A stretch of 64,000 nucleotides of DNA, from contig NEEC01000002.1 of assembly GCA_002189035.1 (NCBI GenBank), forward strand, positions 1,178,001 through 1,242,000, read 5' to 3'. Of this stretch, positions 63,621-64,000 are shown in pieces (the first letter of the stretch is position 1; every line of letters starts with the position of its first letter). Origin of the DNA: Utricularia gibba. Lineage: Eukaryota > Streptophyta > Magnoliopsida > Lamiales > Lentibulariaceae. The notes beneath the pieces were generated by a model. That model did not search any database. It saw only the letters and a program-made list of their open reading frames with translations, and had not been told where the DNA came from. A program made the position numbers and the translations under genes.

Positions 63621-64000
63621 TTAAGCTATATCCTTCGGCTTGTTTCCCCTCCAGAGGATGATCTGCTCATCCTTGAACAACAGAGGAACGCAGGGTACCA
63701 AATCTCGTAATTTGACCCCAATTTTCTTGCAATCGTTGACGCCAACATGAGCACAGTCCAGTCTGACTACTTGTTCAGTCTCAAAAGCTGATCTGACCTT
63801 CTCCACAACATTCACATACACCCCATTCCGTGTAAGTTTCATCAATGGCGGAGAGGTCAGTCCCCTGTTTCGCATTTCCCTTGTTTCTTCAAAGCTCAGA
63901 CCATCAGCAATGTTGTTCACCAACTTGGGATAGATTGGTGCGAGTGGTTTCCATAGCATCAGGGGTATCTGTGGTCGATTCCGGGGGTCGTAGTTTCGAC
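63621..64000 (-). CDS. CRS2-associated factor (CRM-domain protein), 3' end only
   Basis: The frame is open to the right edge, so only the last 126 codons are inside the window; the start and first exons are outside it. The visible part is a CRM RNA-binding domain: RNYDPRNRPQIPLMLWKPLA, then LSFEETREMRNRGLTSPPLM, VRSAFETEQVVRLDCAH, KIGVKLRDLVPCVPLLF and QIILWRGNKP. The IPLMLWKP block and the KLRDLVPC core are typical of CAF1/CAF2 and the mitochondrial CAF. These proteins act with CRS2 in group II intron splicing in chloroplasts or mitochondria. Which organelle cannot be told without the N-terminus. Confidence 0.88.
   Translation of the reverse strand, partial: RNYDPRNRPQIPLMLWKPLAPIYPKLVNNIADGLSFEETREMRNRGLTSPPLMKLTRNGVYVNVVEKVRSAFETEQVVRLDCAHVGVNDCKKIGVKLRDLVPCVPLLFKDEQIILWRGNKPKDIA

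Overview
This is a gene-dense stretch of a flowering-plant nuclear genome. The genes have short GT-AG introns, TATA boxes 110-120 bp upstream of start codons and A/T-rich spacers. The families are plant-specific: YABBY, FLZ, NINJA, a VIN3-like protein, a D6PK-type AGC kinase, ABP1 and a CRM-domain CAF. About 22 protein genes, one tRNA gene and one degenerate pseudogene fit in 64 kb, so the genome is compact. A core eudicot is likely. An asterid such as Lamiales is my guess and is not proven by the sequence. I see no transposon, virus, CRISPR array, operon or biosynthetic cluster.

Left third (1-20 kb): a ZAT-type zinc-finger repressor (-);  two conserved plant proteins of unknown function, head to head (2.8-6.0 kb); auxin-binding protein ABP1 (-), rebuilt here from five exons; a secreted LRR protein; a 79-residue two-exon gene; a small probable plastid membrane protein; a tRNA-Ser(GCU) gene; the 19-exon mitochondrial NAD-malic enzyme alpha subunit (-); an FLZ zinc-finger protein; and an unidentified minus-strand gene broken at a 13-C tract.

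Middle (20-48 kb): a D6PK-like kinase, a VRN5/VIL1-type PHD protein, a FIL/YAB3-type YABBY factor (-), a GIL1-like DUF641 protein (-), UDP-glucuronate 4-epimerase, a dead hydroxypyruvate-reductase-like pseudogene, a signal-peptide-peptidase-like protease, a membrane receptor-like kinase without an ectodomain, and the jasmonate co-repressor adaptor NINJA.

Right (48-64 kb): a CBE1-type eIF4E-binding protein, an endosulfine (-), an LEA_2/NHL protein, a C2-domain protein, a BTB-BACK protein of the LRB/POB1 type, an MTM1-type mitochondrial carrier, and the 3' end of a CRS2-associated factor (-) that runs off the window. The genes are independent housekeeping and regulatory loci with no shared pathway. 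Auxin, light, jasmonate and cold-memory regulators are simply neighbours.

Two themes stand out. First, seven sites in five otherwise intact genes need one extra base in or beside a G or C run to restore the family reading frame. This points to consensus homopolymer errors more than to real mutations. Second, ABP1 lacks both cysteines of the family's structural disulfide while keeping all its zinc ligands. No undescribed multi-gene system was found.
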